A stretch of 64,000 nucleotides of DNA from an uncultured Bacteroidota bacterium (GCA_902826165.1 CADEDV010000018.1:1-64000), one strand, 5' to 3'. Shown: positions 44,606-54,187, counted from the stretch's first letter. Notes: generated by a model from the sequence alone, not told the origin. Numbers and translations: made by a program.

Positions 44606-44918
44606 TAACGGCTTTTTGATCGGGGTTCTTCAATCAACACTATTTAAAGGGTAAATAATTTTAGACCCCATGTAAGTATTTTAATCTCCAATAATTATCA
44701 AATAATACACATAGCTCAGCGCTGTCAAATTGAAACATGTCTAACAAAATATAAGTTCTTAACAACTTAGAAAATCATAATAGTTAATAACTGAAATACT
44801 ATAGGTCAAAATATTTTTTTCTGCAGTTCTCTTTCTCACCTTCTTCGGGTATGTGATTTAACAAATCCGGCGATTGTCCCGCGGATTCCTGGAGATGATA
44901 TTTGTAACTCAAAAATCA
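44606..44918. other. AT-rich intergenic region before the alpha/beta hydrolase
   Basis: 313 bases without a gene. The only notable content is the fourth motif copy (44836-44849) and TCCGGCGATTGT at 44866-44877, which is also present at 38893-38904. A small AAGTT/AACTT inverted repeat lies near 44753-44768. No clear promoter boxes. Confidence 0.5.
44836..44849 (+). promoter_or_regulatory. Motif copy TCACC-TTC-TTCGGG upstream of the alpha/beta hydrolase
   Basis: Fourth copy of TCMCC-N3-TTCRG, 69 bp before the ATG at 44919. Like the copy at 43898 it starts a TCAC...GTGA inverted pair. Confidence 0.4.
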
Positions 44919-45869
44919 ATGTGTATGAAAAGGATATTGAGTTATGCGATGGTGTATTTAACTGCAGTTATTAACCAGGCCTCAGCGCAAAGACCGGAAG
45001 GAGTCAACCCGGATCATTTATCTGTGCTTTCCATTCGTTTTTCTCCACCACCTATTAAAAAAATAGAGTTACCCGGTGGTATGCAACTGGAGTATGCTGA
45101 ACAAGGTAATGCAGCCGGGACTCCCGTGATCTTTTTGCATGGGTATACCGATTCCTGGCATTCATTTGAAACAGTACTTTCTTACCTGCCGGATAATATT
45201 CATGCTTTTGTTCCTTCACAAAGGGGGCATGGTAATTCTTTGAAACTTGGAATCAATTATCACCCGAAAGATTTTGCTGCAGATGTCGCTGCGTTTATGA
45301 AAGTGAAAGGTTTGGCTAAAGCTATTATTGTTGGTCACTCTATGGGCGGTATTATAGCCCAGCAATTTGCATTGGATTACCCGGAACTTGCAAAGGGTAT
45401 TGTATTAATAAGCACGGATGCCTCATTTAAAGATAACCCGGGTTTGCCGGAGTTTACTCAGGAAATATTAAAACTTTCAGATCCTGTTCCGCATGAGTTT
45501 GCAAATGAATTTCAGAAGGGAACCTGTGCTAAGCCTATTGATGCAGGCTATTTTAAAGTACTGGTTAATGAAAGCCTGAAAGTTCCTGCACATATATGGA
45601 AAGATGTTATGACTGGGATTATGAATGTTGATTACAGTCGCCAATTGTACAGGATCAATCAACCAGCATTGATCGTTTGGGGTGATAAGGATTGGGTTTG
45701 TTCAAAAAAAGACCAGGATATATTGATAAAAGGAATCAGCAACGGGAGATTATTGATTTACCAGGAAACAGGTCATGCCCTGCATTGGGAAGAACCGGAA
45801 AGATTTGCCACAGACCTGGTGGATTTTATAGAAGAAATAAGTACCCACAAAAAAGAAGAAAATAAATAA
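44919..45869 (+). CDS. Secreted alpha/beta hydrolase
   Basis: About 316 residues from ATG 44919 (MCMKRILSYAMVYLTAVINQASAQ); a TTG at 44874 is possible but would bury the signal peptide, and ATG 44925 is equally likely. The catalytic triad is visible: Ser in VGHSMGGIIAQQ (about 145), Asp in VWGDKDWV (about 254) and His in ETGHALHWEEPERF (about 284). The oxyanion region is FLHGYTDSW (about 75). Substrate unknown. It follows a sensor kinase/regulator pair and carries the shared upstream motif, so it may be a target of that system. Confidence 0.87.
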   Translation: MCMKRILSYAMVYLTAVINQASAQRPEGVNPDHLSVLSIRFSPPPIKKIELPGGMQLEYAEQGNAAGTPVIFLHGYTDSWHSFETVLSYLPDNIHAFVPSQRGHGNSLKLGINYHPKDFAADVAAFMKVKGLAKAIIVGHSMGGIIAQQFALDYPELAKGIVLISTDASFKDNPGLPEFTQEILKLSDPVPHEFANEFQKGTCAKPIDAGYFKVLVNESLKVPAHIWKDVMTGIMNVDYSRQLYRINQPALIVWGDKDWVCSKKDQDILIKGISNGRLLIYQETGHALHWEEPERFATDLVDFIEEISTHKKEENK

Positions 45870-46074
45870 TGCCTGCAATCTCAAAACATAGAATGCGAGA
45901 TAACAGATAAAGCTTGTCGAATAAATGAGCAGGAAATAGTACAGGATGGTTTTAAGCTGGTACAATTTTTTTTAAAGCTAACAACGGTTTTCCCCATTTA
46001 TTGAAAGATATGCCAGCCCCTGACTTTAATGATGAATACGATTCAACTATGTAATAATTTTTAAACTTTATTTT

Positions 46075-46824
46075 ATGCCTGATCCTTTAGAAATTTTATC
46101 AGACCCGGTTTCACTTTACATTTTGGGAATGTACCTATTGCTGATCCTCTGGGAAGCTTTTTTGCCAGCCCGGAAACTGCCGCATATCCCTTACTGGCAG
46201 ATCAAAGGCATTTTATCTTTCTTTTTCTTTTTTTACCTGTCAACCTATTTGCCGTTATTATATGCCACATGGTTGCCTTCATCGCAACTACTGAATTTTG
46301 CTGAGGTCAATGTAATGGTGGGTGGTATCATAGGCATACTTGTTTATGAATTTGGTATGTATGCCTGGCACAGGTTCATGCACAGTAGTAATGTATTATG
46401 GAGAGTATTTCACCAGATGCATCATAGTGCTGAACGATTAGATACCTATGGTGCATTTTATTTCAGCCCCTTTGACATGGTTGGCTGGACGGTACTGGGT
46501 ACTGTTTGCTTTTCTTTTATTACCGGTCTGCAAGCACAATCCATTACGATCGTATTGCTGGTAACCAATTTCTTCAGCATTTTTCAGCATGCAAATATTA
46601 AAACACCCGCCTGGCTGGGTTATATTATTCAGCGGCCGGAAAGCCATGCAATCCATCATGCCAAAGGTGTACATGCTTATAACTACTCAGACCTGCCATT
46701 ATTTGATATCCTTTTCGGTACATTCAGAAACCCCGCAAAGTATGTGGAAGAAACAGGTTTTTATAACGGGGCTTCTTCCAGGGTAAAAGATATGCTGCTC
46801 TTCCGGGAGGTTGACAAACCCTGA
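46075..46824 (+). CDS. Sterol desaturase / fatty acid hydroxylase family protein
   Basis: A 249-residue membrane di-iron oxygenase. The histidine boxes are in place: WHRFMH (about 101-106), HQMHHSAER (about 113-121) and HAIHHAKGVHAYNYSD (about 188-203). Four or more hydrophobic segments flank them (about 15-30, 45-65, 75-95, 140-165). It likely hydroxylates or desaturates a lipid in the inner membrane; the exact substrate cannot be told. A strong terminator follows. Confidence 0.9.
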   Translation: MPDPLEILSDPVSLYILGMYLLLILWEAFLPARKLPHIPYWQIKGILSFFFFFYLSTYLPLLYATWLPSSQLLNFAEVNVMVGGIIGILVYEFGMYAWHRFMHSSNVLWRVFHQMHHSAERLDTYGAFYFSPFDMVGWTVLGTVCFSFITGLQAQSITIVLLVTNFFSIFQHANIKTPAWLGYIIQRPESHAIHHAKGVHAYNYSDLPLFDILFGTFRNPAKYVEETGFYNGASSRVKDMLLFREVDKP

Positions 46825-46845
46825 CCAAGTTTAAACGGCTTTTTC

Positions 46846-46881
46846 GTTGCCTGCTTTATAACAAAGCAGGCAACTTTTTTT
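46846..46881 (+). terminator. Terminator after the sterol desaturase family gene
   Basis: A perfect 12-bp stem (46846-46857 with 46863-46874; GTTGCCTGCTTT/AAAGCAGGCAAC), 5-base loop and seven Ts. Confidence 0.9.
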
Positions 46882-46920
46882 ACTGCTTTACCGATTACTA
46901 CAACATCTTAAACTGATTGT

Positions 46921-47862
46921 ATGAAGAAAATAGTAGTAGTATACCTGTTGATGCTTATATCAACTGTGCTGGTTGCCCAGGATTCATTACTGAATATCGG
47001 GGATAATGCAGCTGCCGCAAAAACACCGGTGAAAATTTTTAATTCACAAAAAGCTATCAATGCCAATACCACCGAAGTGGTGGGTAAAGGCAAGATGGAA
47101 TTTAAGGTGATGCATAATTTTGGTGATATTGGCGGCGATTTTGGCGGGTTGAAGAATTTCTTTGGCCTGGATAATGCATCTGATATCAAGATCGCTTTTG
47201 AAATTGGGTTGGGCAAACGATTCGATATCCTTTTTGCAAGGGCAAAAGGAGCCGGTCAGCAGCAAAAACTATGGGAGATGGGTATCAAGTACCAGTTACT
47301 GCAACAACTGGAGAATGACCCCACACATCCTTTATCCGTTGCTTTTTTTGCCAATGCGGTGATCGCTGCTAATAAAGCTTCTGCATTAGATAATCTTGAT
47401 CATAGTTTCAGGGATATTTCAGACCGCACCAGTAATACGTTTCAACTGATCATCGCTAAAAAAATGGGGAAAGTGAGTTTACAATTGAATCCCACATTAG
47501 TTACAAGAGGATATGCGATCTCTTATGACCAAAAATCCATTTTTGCGTTAGGCGGTGCATTGAAAGTACCTGTAATGCGTAACCTGAACCTGGTGGTGGA
47601 CTATTTTCATCCTTTCCGTTCACAGAGCAGCAAAGATTCATTCGCCGTACAGGCCACGCCGTTGAAATTTTTTGATCCGCTGGGTATCGGGTTTGAGATC
47701 GTTACACCCGGCCACGTATTCCATCTCAACTTTACCAATGCCACTGAAACATTGGAGAACCGGTATATACCAAGAACAGTGACCAGTTGGGGAAAAGGAC
47801 AGTTTCGCTGGGGCTTTACCATTGCAAGACAGTTTTCCCTGTGGCGCCCGAAAGAAAAATAG
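46921..47862 (+). CDS. DUF5777 family outer-membrane-like beta-barrel protein
   Basis: 313 residues with a signal peptide (VVVYLLMLISTVLVAQ). The rest alternates short strands as in a beta-barrel (KMEFKVMHNFGDIGG, IKIAFEIGLGKRFDILFARA, VSLQLNPTLVTRGY, FRWGFTIARQF). The opening KIFNSQKAINANTTEVVGKGKMEFKVMH-type pattern is what I associate with DUF5777, often near c-type cytochrome or YceI-like genes in Bacteroidota. No such genes are adjacent here. Role unknown. Confidence 0.8.
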   Translation: MKKIVVVYLLMLISTVLVAQDSLLNIGDNAAAAKTPVKIFNSQKAINANTTEVVGKGKMEFKVMHNFGDIGGDFGGLKNFFGLDNASDIKIAFEIGLGKRFDILFARAKGAGQQQKLWEMGIKYQLLQQLENDPTHPLSVAFFANAVIAANKASALDNLDHSFRDISDRTSNTFQLIIAKKMGKVSLQLNPTLVTRGYAISYDQKSIFALGGALKVPVMRNLNLVVDYFHPFRSQSSKDSFAVQATPLKFFDPLGIGFEIVTPGHVFHLNFTNATETLENRYIPRTVTSWGKGQFRWGFTIARQFSLWRPKEK

Positions 47863-47911
47863 TTGTAACAAAAGCAAAACCTTTAAAGAGATTTCAATAC
47901 TGAAAGCTCTT

Positions 47912-48751
47912 TTAGTTGATGATCCATTCAATGTCTCCAAAACTGAATACTTCTTCAATACTATGCTGAACGACCAACTGTCCAGTGGGAGATACATTTT
48001 TAATAATGGCTTCAAAGACACGGCTATCTTTCTTTAGTCTAACAGGCTGCCCTTTTTTATAAAGCTGTGAATTGTAGTTGCGGTAAATGCTGTCAAATCC
48101 CCTTTGGGTTAATTCATTAAAACGGCTGTACAGGCGTTCACATAATTCTTTCGCCAGCGCCACCACATCGTAATTTTTCCCGGTGATCTGTTTCAGGGAA
48201 ACCGGGTTTTTCAGCTCGTCGGGAAAGGAGGTCTGGTTTATATTAATACCAATTCCAACAACCGCCCATTGCCACTGACCTGCTGCGGTTTTTTGCATTT
48301 CATTTTCTGACAGCCCGCCCTTTTTCACCGATGCCAAACTGCTGATCACCGATTCGATCAAAATACCCCCTGCCTTTCTGTCCTGCCAGTAAAGATCGTT
48401 AGGCCATTTAATTTTTGTATCCTCTCCGGCATAAGTGTTGAAGAAATCATGAACAGCCATTGCCACCGCAGCACTGAACTGAAATTGTTGCGACAGCTGT
48501 AACGGGTAAGGATTCAGTACCACACTCAGGATGATATTGGCATCTTTTTCAGCTGCCCAAACACGACCCCGCTGACCTTTTCCGGCCACCTGTTCATGGG
48601 CAAAATAAGCCTGCCCGTGCTGTACCTGGCCCTGCCTGTCCGGCAGTCGGGCTTCATGCAACCGGGCAAGGGCATAGTTATTGGTACTATCAACCGATTG
48701 GAGTTCAATAAATGGCATTCCGGAAGGCATAGATACAGGCTGTTCTGGCAA
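47912..48751 (-). CDS. birA: Biotin--[acetyl-CoA-carboxylase] ligase
   Basis: Attaches biotin to the biotin carboxyl carrier protein. 279 residues, no N-terminal helix-turn-helix, so enzyme only. Key parts: IELQSVDSTNNYA (about 10-22), the ATP loop EQVAGKGQRGRVW (about 53-65, GRGRRGRxW type), IKWPNDLYWQDRKAGGILIE (about 118-137) with the catalytic Lys, and VVGIGININQ (about 165-174). The C-terminal SH3-like cap ends SPTGQLVVQH. It is divergent from rsfS, an arrangement followed by ftsH that is common in the phylum. Confidence 0.93.
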   Translation of the reverse strand: MPEQPVSMPSGMPFIELQSVDSTNNYALARLHEARLPDRQGQVQHGQAYFAHEQVAGKGQRGRVWAAEKDANIILSVVLNPYPLQLSQQFQFSAAVAMAVHDFFNTYAGEDTKIKWPNDLYWQDRKAGGILIESVISSLASVKKGGLSENEMQKTAAGQWQWAVVGIGININQTSFPDELKNPVSLKQITGKNYDVVALAKELCERLYSRFNELTQRGFDSIYRNYNSQLYKKGQPVRLKKDSRVFEAIIKNVSPTGQLVVQHSIEEVFSFGDIEWIIN

Positions 48752-48876
48752 TTAATTGCTATTTTTGACAAAGTAAAATGCTTTCTTGTTGCCGGTTGCT
48801 ATTTTTTAATAATAACAGCCTGTTGACGACAGCAAGTTGGCCAAAAACAGATATTAAATTTAAACACCTTCATTAT

Positions 48877-49281
48877 TTGGAACAATTGGCATCACTGACC
48901 AACCGCAAGAAGAAAAGTGCAACCCGGTTAACGAAGAATTCGAAAATCATCAAAACCATTATTGCCGCTATACAGGAGAAGAAAGGGGAGAATATCATCT
49001 CGCTGGACCTCCGGAAGATCAATGAAGCGGTGGCAGATTTCTTTATTATCTGTGAGGCGGGCAACCAGCCGCAGGTAAGGGCTATTGCAGAGAATGTAGA
49101 GGCACGGGTAAATATGGCCTGCGAGGAGAATCCCTATCATCATGAAGGGTATCATAACCTGCACTGGGTGTTGATCGATTATGTAAATGTGGTGGTGCAT
49201 GTAATGTTATCAGAAGACCGGAAATTTTACAAACTGGAAGAAATGTGGAGTGATGCAGCCGCCGAGGAGCATGACGAATAA
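48877..49281 (+). CDS. rsfS: Ribosomal silencing factor RsfS
   Basis: Binds ribosomal protein uL14 and blocks subunit joining under starvation. I start at TTG 48877 (MEQLASLTNRKKKSATRLTK), giving about 134 residues; an upstream ATG at 48778 would add 33 residues with no family resemblance, but a TATTTTTG -7 box at 48760-48767 just before it means the longer form cannot be excluded. The core EKKGENIISLDLRKINEAVADFFIICEAGNQPQVRAIAENVE and HNLHWVLIDYVNVVVHVM is standard. Confidence 0.88.
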   Translation: MEQLASLTNRKKKSATRLTKNSKIIKTIIAAIQEKKGENIISLDLRKINEAVADFFIICEAGNQPQVRAIAENVEARVNMACEENPYHHEGYHNLHWVLIDYVNVVVHVMLSEDRKFYKLEEMWSDAAAEEHDE

Positions 49282-49356
49282 TGTTAAATATTATACAAGC
49301 CGAACTTTTTCTATCAATAATTATTAATTAGCAGGGAGCCCCCGGAAAATAAATAT

Positions 49357-51423
49357 ATGTCACAAGAACAACCGAACAGAAATCCAAGACCAGGTAACCG
49401 TCCGCCAAGCGACGACCCGAACCAACCTAAGAAAGGCCCGAAATTCAGTATTTACTGGGTGTATGCAATCATCATTGCGATGCTGATCGGTATGCAGGTT
49501 TTCAGCCCTTTTTCTTCGAGCATGAAAGAGATCTCACAGGATCAATTTGGTGATATGATGAAGCAGGGGGATGTTGAAAAATACCTCGTTGTCAGTAATA
49601 AGAATAAGGTACGGGTAACACTCAAACAATCCAGTCTTCCCAGATACGAAAAGGAACTGAAAGAAAACGGCGGTTATAGTAAAGAAGGCCCGCATATGGT
49701 CTTTAGTATTGTATCAGGTGATTCTTTCCAGGATGATATGCGGAAGTTTTACACGGATAACCCAACGGTAAAGAACGTAGGAAAGGCCGGGTCGGAGAGA
49801 GATATCTTTGGTGGTATTCTTCAATTCTTATTGCCCGTACTTCTTTTTGTAGGGCTCTGGATATTACTGATGCGAAAAATGGGTGGTGGAGCCGGGGGCT
49901 CTGGTGGTCCGGGCGGTATTTTCAATATCGGTAAATCAAAAGCTACCTTATTTGATAAAGGAACAAGAGTAAATATCACGTTTGCTGATGTGGCTGGCCT
50001 GGATGAAGCCAAAGTAGAAGTGATGGAGATCGTTGAATTTTTAAAGAACCCTAAAAAATATACAGCCCTTGGTGGTAAAATACCAAAAGGTGCATTGCTG
50101 GTCGGTCCTCCCGGAACCGGTAAAACATTACTGGCAAAAGCTATGGCCGGAGAAGCACAGGTTCCTTTCTTTAGCCTGAGCGGATCTGATTTCGTGGAAA
50201 TGTTTGTGGGTGTGGGCGCCAGCCGGGTAAGAGATCTATTTAAGCAAGCCAGGGAAAAAGCACCTTGTATCATCTTTATTGATGAGATTGATGCCATCGG
50301 CCGTGCCAGGGGTAAGAATGCGATGATGAGCAATGATGAAAGAGAAAGCACACTGAACCAGATGCTGGTGGAAATGGATGGTTTCGGAACTGATACCGGT
50401 ATTATTGTATTAGCCGCTACCAACCGTCCTGATGTACTGGACTCAGCGTTGTTGCGTCCGGGTCGTTTCGACAGGCAGATATCCATTGACAAACCTGACT
50501 TGAAAGGAAGAGAAGATATTTTCAAAGTTCATCTGAAACCGATCAAAATTTCAACGAAGCTGGATATTCATAAGCTGGCTGAACAAACACCTGGTTTTGC
50601 AGGTGCAGATATCGCCAACGTATGTAACGAAGCAGCACTGATCGCTGCCAGGAAAGGAAAAGATGCGGTGGAGATGGAAGATTTCCAGGATGCCGTGGAC
50701 AGGGTGATCGGTGGATTGGAAAAGAAGAACAAGATCATAGCACCGGCAGAAAAAAGGATCATTGCTTATCATGAAGCAGGTCATGCTATCTGCGGCTGGT
50801 ACCTGGAACATGCGTATCCTTTGCTGAAAGTAACCATCGTCCCCAGAGGTACTGCTGCATTGGGGTATGCGCAATACACGCCGAAAGAACAGTATTTATA
50901 TAATACCGATCAGCTCAGCGACCAGATCTGTATGACATTGGGGGGAAGAGCCAGTGAAGATATTTTCTTTGGCAAAATTTCAACCGGTGCACAAAATGAC
51001 CTGCAACAAATTACCCGGATCGCTTATGCGATGGTGACAGTGTATGGTATGAATGATAAAGTGGGGAATGTGAGTTTCTACGACCCGCAACAGGAAACCA
51101 CCTTTACTAAGCCTTATTCAGAAGAAACCTCCAAGATCATTGACCAGGAAGTAAGAAAACTGATCGATGATGCCTACATCCGTACCAAGCAGTTGCTGAC
51201 GGATAAAAAGGCAGAAGTGGAAAAACTGGCTGAGGCCTTACTGGAAAGAGAGGTATTGTTCCAGAGTGATGTGGAAGCCCTGATCGGTAAAAGACCGTAT
51301 GAAGAAAAAAAATCACTGGCTGAAGACAAAAAAGATGACCTGGATACGACTGATAACAGCGAAATATCCGCTGGTGTTCCGCCGTATGACAGTGATATAA
51401 CGAATAAATCGTTGCCATCATAA
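49357..51423 (+). CDS. ftsH: ATP-dependent zinc metalloprotease FtsH
   Basis: Membrane protease for quality control, 688 residues. Two membrane segments (about 28-48 and 147-168), the AAA+ module with Walker A GPPGTGKT (about 249-256), Walker [16 protein letters not shown] (about 304) and the SRH region [11 protein letters not shown] (about 364), then the zinc site [12 protein letters not shown] (about 466-477). The N-terminal 27 residues are Pro/Asn-rich. The C-terminal tail is acidic and low-complexity. rsfS-ftsH-LUD order is shared with relatives. Confidence 0.97.
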   Translation: MSQEQPNRNPRPGNRPPSDDPNQPKKGPKFSIYWVYAIIIAMLIGMQVFSPFSSSMKEISQDQFGDMMKQGDVEKYLVVSNKNKVRVTLKQSSLPRYEKELKENGGYSKEGPHMVFSIVSGDSFQDDMRKFYTDNPTVKNVGKAGSERDIFGGILQFLLPVLLFVGLWILLMRKMGGGAGGSGGPGGIFNIGKSKATLFDKGTRVNITFADVAGLDEAKVEVMEIVEFLKNPKKYTALGGKIPKGALLVGPPGTGKTLLAKAMAGEAQVPFFSLSGSDFVEMFVGVGASRVRDLFKQAREKAPCIIFIDEIDAIGRARGKNAMMSNDERESTLNQMLVEMDGFGTDTGIIVLAATNRPDVLDSALLRPGRFDRQISIDKPDLKGREDIFKVHLKPIKISTKLDIHKLAEQTPGFAGADIANVCNEAALIAARKGKDAVEMEDFQDAVDRVIGGLEKKNKIIAPAEKRIIAYHEAGHAICGWYLEHAYPLLKVTIVPRGTAALGYAQYTPKEQYLYNTDQLSDQICMTLGGRASEDIFFGKISTGAQNDLQQITRIAYAMVTVYGMNDKVGNVSFYDPQQETTFTKPYSEETSKIIDQEVRKLIDDAYIRTKQLLTDKKAEVEKLAEALLEREVLFQSDVEALIGKRPYEEKKSLAEDKKDDLDTTDNSEISAGVPPYDSDITNKSLPS

Positions 51424-51430
51424 AAGGCAT

Positions 51431-52066
51431 ATGAGTATATCCACCTCCAAAGAGAATATTTTAAAGAAAATAAGAAAGGCGTTGAGTCATCCAACGCCTC
51501 TTCCTTTTCCCGGCAGTGAGGGAAACACTTCCGTGTTTCATCCTTCACAGCAAGAACTGGAAATTGAATTCGCTGAACAGTTTTCCAAACTACAGGGACG
51601 TTTTGTTTTTTGTATCAACCAGCAGGAGCTGGCTTTTCAATTGAGCAGCCTGGTGAAGAAGCAGGACTGGAACAAGGTGTTTTGCCTGGAAGATAAACTC
51701 ATCGAACCGGTTGCCGGTTCTATCAGCGACAGGATCGTAAAGACCGGTCTTGCTGCTTGTGATGTTTCCATCACCGGTTGTGAATGTTTGATCGCAAGAA
51801 CAGGTTCCATTGTATTAAGTGCTGCACAACCCGGTGGAAGAACCACCAGTGTGTATGCTCCGGTTCATATTTGCATTGCTTTTACCAATCAACTGGTTTA
51901 TGACCTGAAGGATGGCTTGCAGCTGGTAAAAGATAAATATGGTAATAACCTCCCTTCGCTGATCAGTTTTGCCACCGGACCCAGCCGCACAGCCGATATT
52001 GAAAAAACATTGGTAGTGGGTGTGCACGGTCCCAAAGAAGTTTATTTATTCCTAGTTGAGTCCTGA
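51431..52066 (+). CDS. lutC: LUD domain protein (LutC-like)
   Basis: 211 residues with the LUD fold of LutC, the third component of the L-lactate oxidase. The LUD signature is ACDVSITGCECLIARTGSIVLSA (about 115-137) followed by GRTTSVYAPVHICIAF, and GPSRTADIEKTLVVGVHGPKEVYLFLVE closes the domain. It starts 7 bp after ftsH, so it is probably in the ftsH operon, as in other Bacteroidota, rather than with the LutB-like gene at 20531. Confidence 0.87.
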   Translation: MSISTSKENILKKIRKALSHPTPLPFPGSEGNTSVFHPSQQELEIEFAEQFSKLQGRFVFCINQQELAFQLSSLVKKQDWNKVFCLEDKLIEPVAGSISDRIVKTGLAACDVSITGCECLIARTGSIVLSAAQPGGRTTSVYAPVHICIAFTNQLVYDLKDGLQLVKDKYGNNLPSLISFATGPSRTADIEKTLVVGVHGPKEVYLFLVES

Positions 52067-52096
52067 AATTCCACTCTCCTTTAGTAATTTTAAGGT

Positions 52097-52522
52097 ATGA
52101 CAAATGCCAGGGTTTACCAGTTATTCGTGTATGGTTCATTGCGCAGTGGTTTTCGCAGCCCGGCCTATGAATACATCAGCCGCTTCTTTACATTCATTGC
52201 TGAAGCAAAAGTAAGAGGCATTTTATATGACCTGGGCGAATACCCTGCTGCAGTTCCTTCAACAGAAGATAAATTCATCATTGGTGAACTGTATTCTATT
52301 ACTAATGAATCAGAATTTTCCTGGGCTATTGGCCAGCTGGATGATTATGAAGGCGTGACAGTAGAAGATGATGAAGAGAAACTTTACTACCGAGACCTTG
52401 CCGAAGTTTTAATAAATGATTCCGCTACCAGCGCCTGGATGTATTGGTACAATGGCGATGTGAGTGGCAGACCACAAATTGAATCAGGGGATGTATTACA
52501 ATATATCCGGGATAAGAAATAA
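52097..52522 (+). CDS. Gamma-glutamylcyclotransferase family protein
   Basis: 141 residues of the GGCT-like/AIG2 fold. The diagnostic N-terminal motif is LFVYGSLRSGF (about 9-19), and the catalytic-type glutamate is in the QLDDYEGV stretch (about 87-94). Real substrate unknown. A -7-like box (TAATTTTA, 52085-52092) lies only 4 bp before the ATG, hinting at a leaderless message. lpxH follows 8 bp later. Confidence 0.86.
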   Translation: MTNARVYQLFVYGSLRSGFRSPAYEYISRFFTFIAEAKVRGILYDLGEYPAAVPSTEDKFIIGELYSITNESEFSWAIGQLDDYEGVTVEDDEEKLYYRDLAEVLINDSATSAWMYWYNGDVSGRPQIESGDVLQYIRDKK

Positions 52523-52530
52523 GCTACTGC

Positions 52531-53313
52531 GTGCAACAACCTGCTCAAAAAAAGATTTACTTCCTTTCCGACTTCCATCTCGGTGCTCCCGACCATTCTA
52601 AAAGCCTGGAACGGGAAAAAAGGCTGGTACAATTCCTTGATGACATTAAAAATGATGCCGGAGAGATCTTTTTAGTGGGTGATATGTTCGATTTCTGGTA
52701 TGAGTACAAAAAAGTAGTGCCCAAAGGATATGTTCGTCTGTTAGGCAAGCTGGCTGAATTATCAGATGCAGGCGTTCAACTGCATTTCTTTGTGGGTAAT
52801 CATGATATGTGGATGAAGGAGTATTTCCAGCAGGAACTGAATATGCCGGTTTATTATGAACCCAAAGAATTTGTACGGAGCGGCAAGAAATTTTTAATTG
52901 GCCATGGAGATGGATTAGGTCCCGGTGATCATGGCTATAAAAGGTTGAAGAAAATATTTCGAAATCCTGCCTGCCAGTGGTTATTCGGCGTTTTACCACC
53001 TGTGATTGGTGTTGGCCTGGCGAATTATCTTAGCCGCCGCAGCCGTGCCCAGACGGGAAGTTCTGAAGAGGTTTTTCTGGGAGAAGAAAAGGAGTGGCTC
53101 ATTATTTATTGCAAAGAAGTACTTCAAAAAGAAAATTTCGATTTTTTTGTCTTTGGGCATAGACATTTAGCGATTGATTATCGTCTCTCCAAAGACAGCC
53201 GGTATATTAACCTCGGCGACTGGATCCGGTATTTTACCTATGCCGTCTTCGATGGAGAAAGAATGGAGTTGAAATCGTATACCGGGCAGGAAAACAAGAT
53301 CATCCGTAATTGA
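52531..53313 (+). CDS. lpxH: UDP-2,3-diacylglucosamine diphosphatase
   Basis: Calcineurin-like metallophosphatase that forms lipid X in lipid A synthesis, 260 residues. Metal motifs: SDFHLGAP (about 12-19), GDMFDFWYEY (about 50-59), VGNHDMW (about 89-95), LIGHGDGLGPGD (about 118-129) and FGHRHLAIDY (about 208-217). The start is GTG at 52531. The C-terminal stop overlaps the next gene's ATG by one base (TGATG). Assignment as lpxH rather than another UDP-sugar phosphatase is by family similarity. Confidence 0.9.
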   Translation: MQQPAQKKIYFLSDFHLGAPDHSKSLEREKRLVQFLDDIKNDAGEIFLVGDMFDFWYEYKKVVPKGYVRLLGKLAELSDAGVQLHFFVGNHDMWMKEYFQQELNMPVYYEPKEFVRSGKKFLIGHGDGLGPGDHGYKRLKKIFRNPACQWLFGVLPPVIGVGLANYLSRRSRAQTGSSEEVFLGEEKEWLIIYCKEVLQKENFDFFVFGHRHLAIDYRLSKDSRYINLGDWIRYFTYAVFDGERMELKSYTGQENKIIRN

Positions 53314-54122
53314 TGAAAAGAGTATTGAATATATTGTTACTGGTTTTTATTACTTCTGTTGTTCAGGGGCAGACCGATACCTCATTCAAATTGGTAAGAA
53401 CGATCACGGGTGATATTGTCAGCTTTACCGTAGATAACCTGGATAATATTTATATACTCAACAGCCGCAACCAGGTCAAGAAACTGAATGCGAATGGAGA
53501 TTCAGTTGCTATTTTTAACGATGTAAAAAGATTCGGGCAGGCCACCCTGATCGATGTATCGAATCCGTTAAAAGTATTATTGTTTTATAAAGACTTTGCC
53601 ACCGTAGTGGTACTGGATCGTTTTTTAAACGTGGTCAATAGCATTGATCTCCGGAAACAAAATATCCTGCAGGCCAAAGCAGTTGCACAGTCCTACGATA
53701 ATAAAATATGGGTATTTGACGAGTTGGAGAGTAAATTGAAAAAAGTGGATGAGGACGGAAAAATATTATTGGAAACACCTGATTTCAGGCAGCTGTTTGG
53801 CCAGGCACCCACTCCCCAGAAAATATTTGACCAGGACCAGTATGTGTACCTGTATGATTCCACGCAACCCGTTTTTGTATTTGATTATTACGGGGCTTTA
53901 AAAAATAAGATTCTCATCAGCGGCTGGCAAAATTTTAAAGTAGCCGGCAAATATATCTTTGGCTCCAACGGGGATATATTGCACCGCTACGAGATCAGCA
54001 GTTTCCGGCTGGATGAATGGAAGATGCCGGAAGAGATCTATAAAAGCCGCTCCTTCAATTTTACATCGGCCCGTTTATATGCCCTTAAAAAGGACCGTAT
54101 TGAAGTGTACTCTTTCCGCTGA
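53313..54122 (+). CDS. Secreted hypothetical protein, propeller-like
   Basis: 269 residues from ATG 53313, overlapping the lpxH stop. Signal peptide (VLNILLLVFITSVVQGQ). The body has repeated strand pairs (DNLDNIYILNSRNQVKKLNANGDSVAIF; NKIWVFDELESKLKKVDEDGKILLET; QYVYLYDSTQPVFVFDYYGAL) that look like blades of a beta-propeller. No catalytic motif seen. Translation coupling to lpxH suggests an envelope role but not which. Confidence 0.75.
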   Translation: MKRVLNILLLVFITSVVQGQTDTSFKLVRTITGDIVSFTVDNLDNIYILNSRNQVKKLNANGDSVAIFNDVKRFGQATLIDVSNPLKVLLFYKDFATVVVLDRFLNVVNSIDLRKQNILQAKAVAQSYDNKIWVFDELESKLKKVDEDGKILLETPDFRQLFGQAPTPQKIFDQDQYVYLYDSTQPVFVFDYYGALKNKILISGWQNFKVAGKYIFGSNGDILHRYEISSFRLDEWKMPEEIYKSRSFNFTSARLYALKKDRIEVYSFR

Positions 54123-54187
54123 TTAAAACCCTGGTATAATATAAGGTTCATCATTACTCAGTAATAATTAACTACCATATTATTCAA

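Noticed and set aside
47863-47911. Terminator between the DUF5777 gene and birA
   Set aside because: Only a weak AAAGAG/CTCTTT pairing with a long loop and no clear T-run.
48778-48876. N-terminal 33 residues of the long RsfS frame
   Set aside because: No similarity to RsfS; TTG 48877 matches the family start. A -7 box just before 48778 means it is not fully excluded.
49821-50525. 234-residue open frame antisense to ftsH
   Set aside because: It lies wholly opposite the strongly conserved ftsH AAA+ region; its sequence has low-complexity Ser/Pro composition typical of an antisense shadow.
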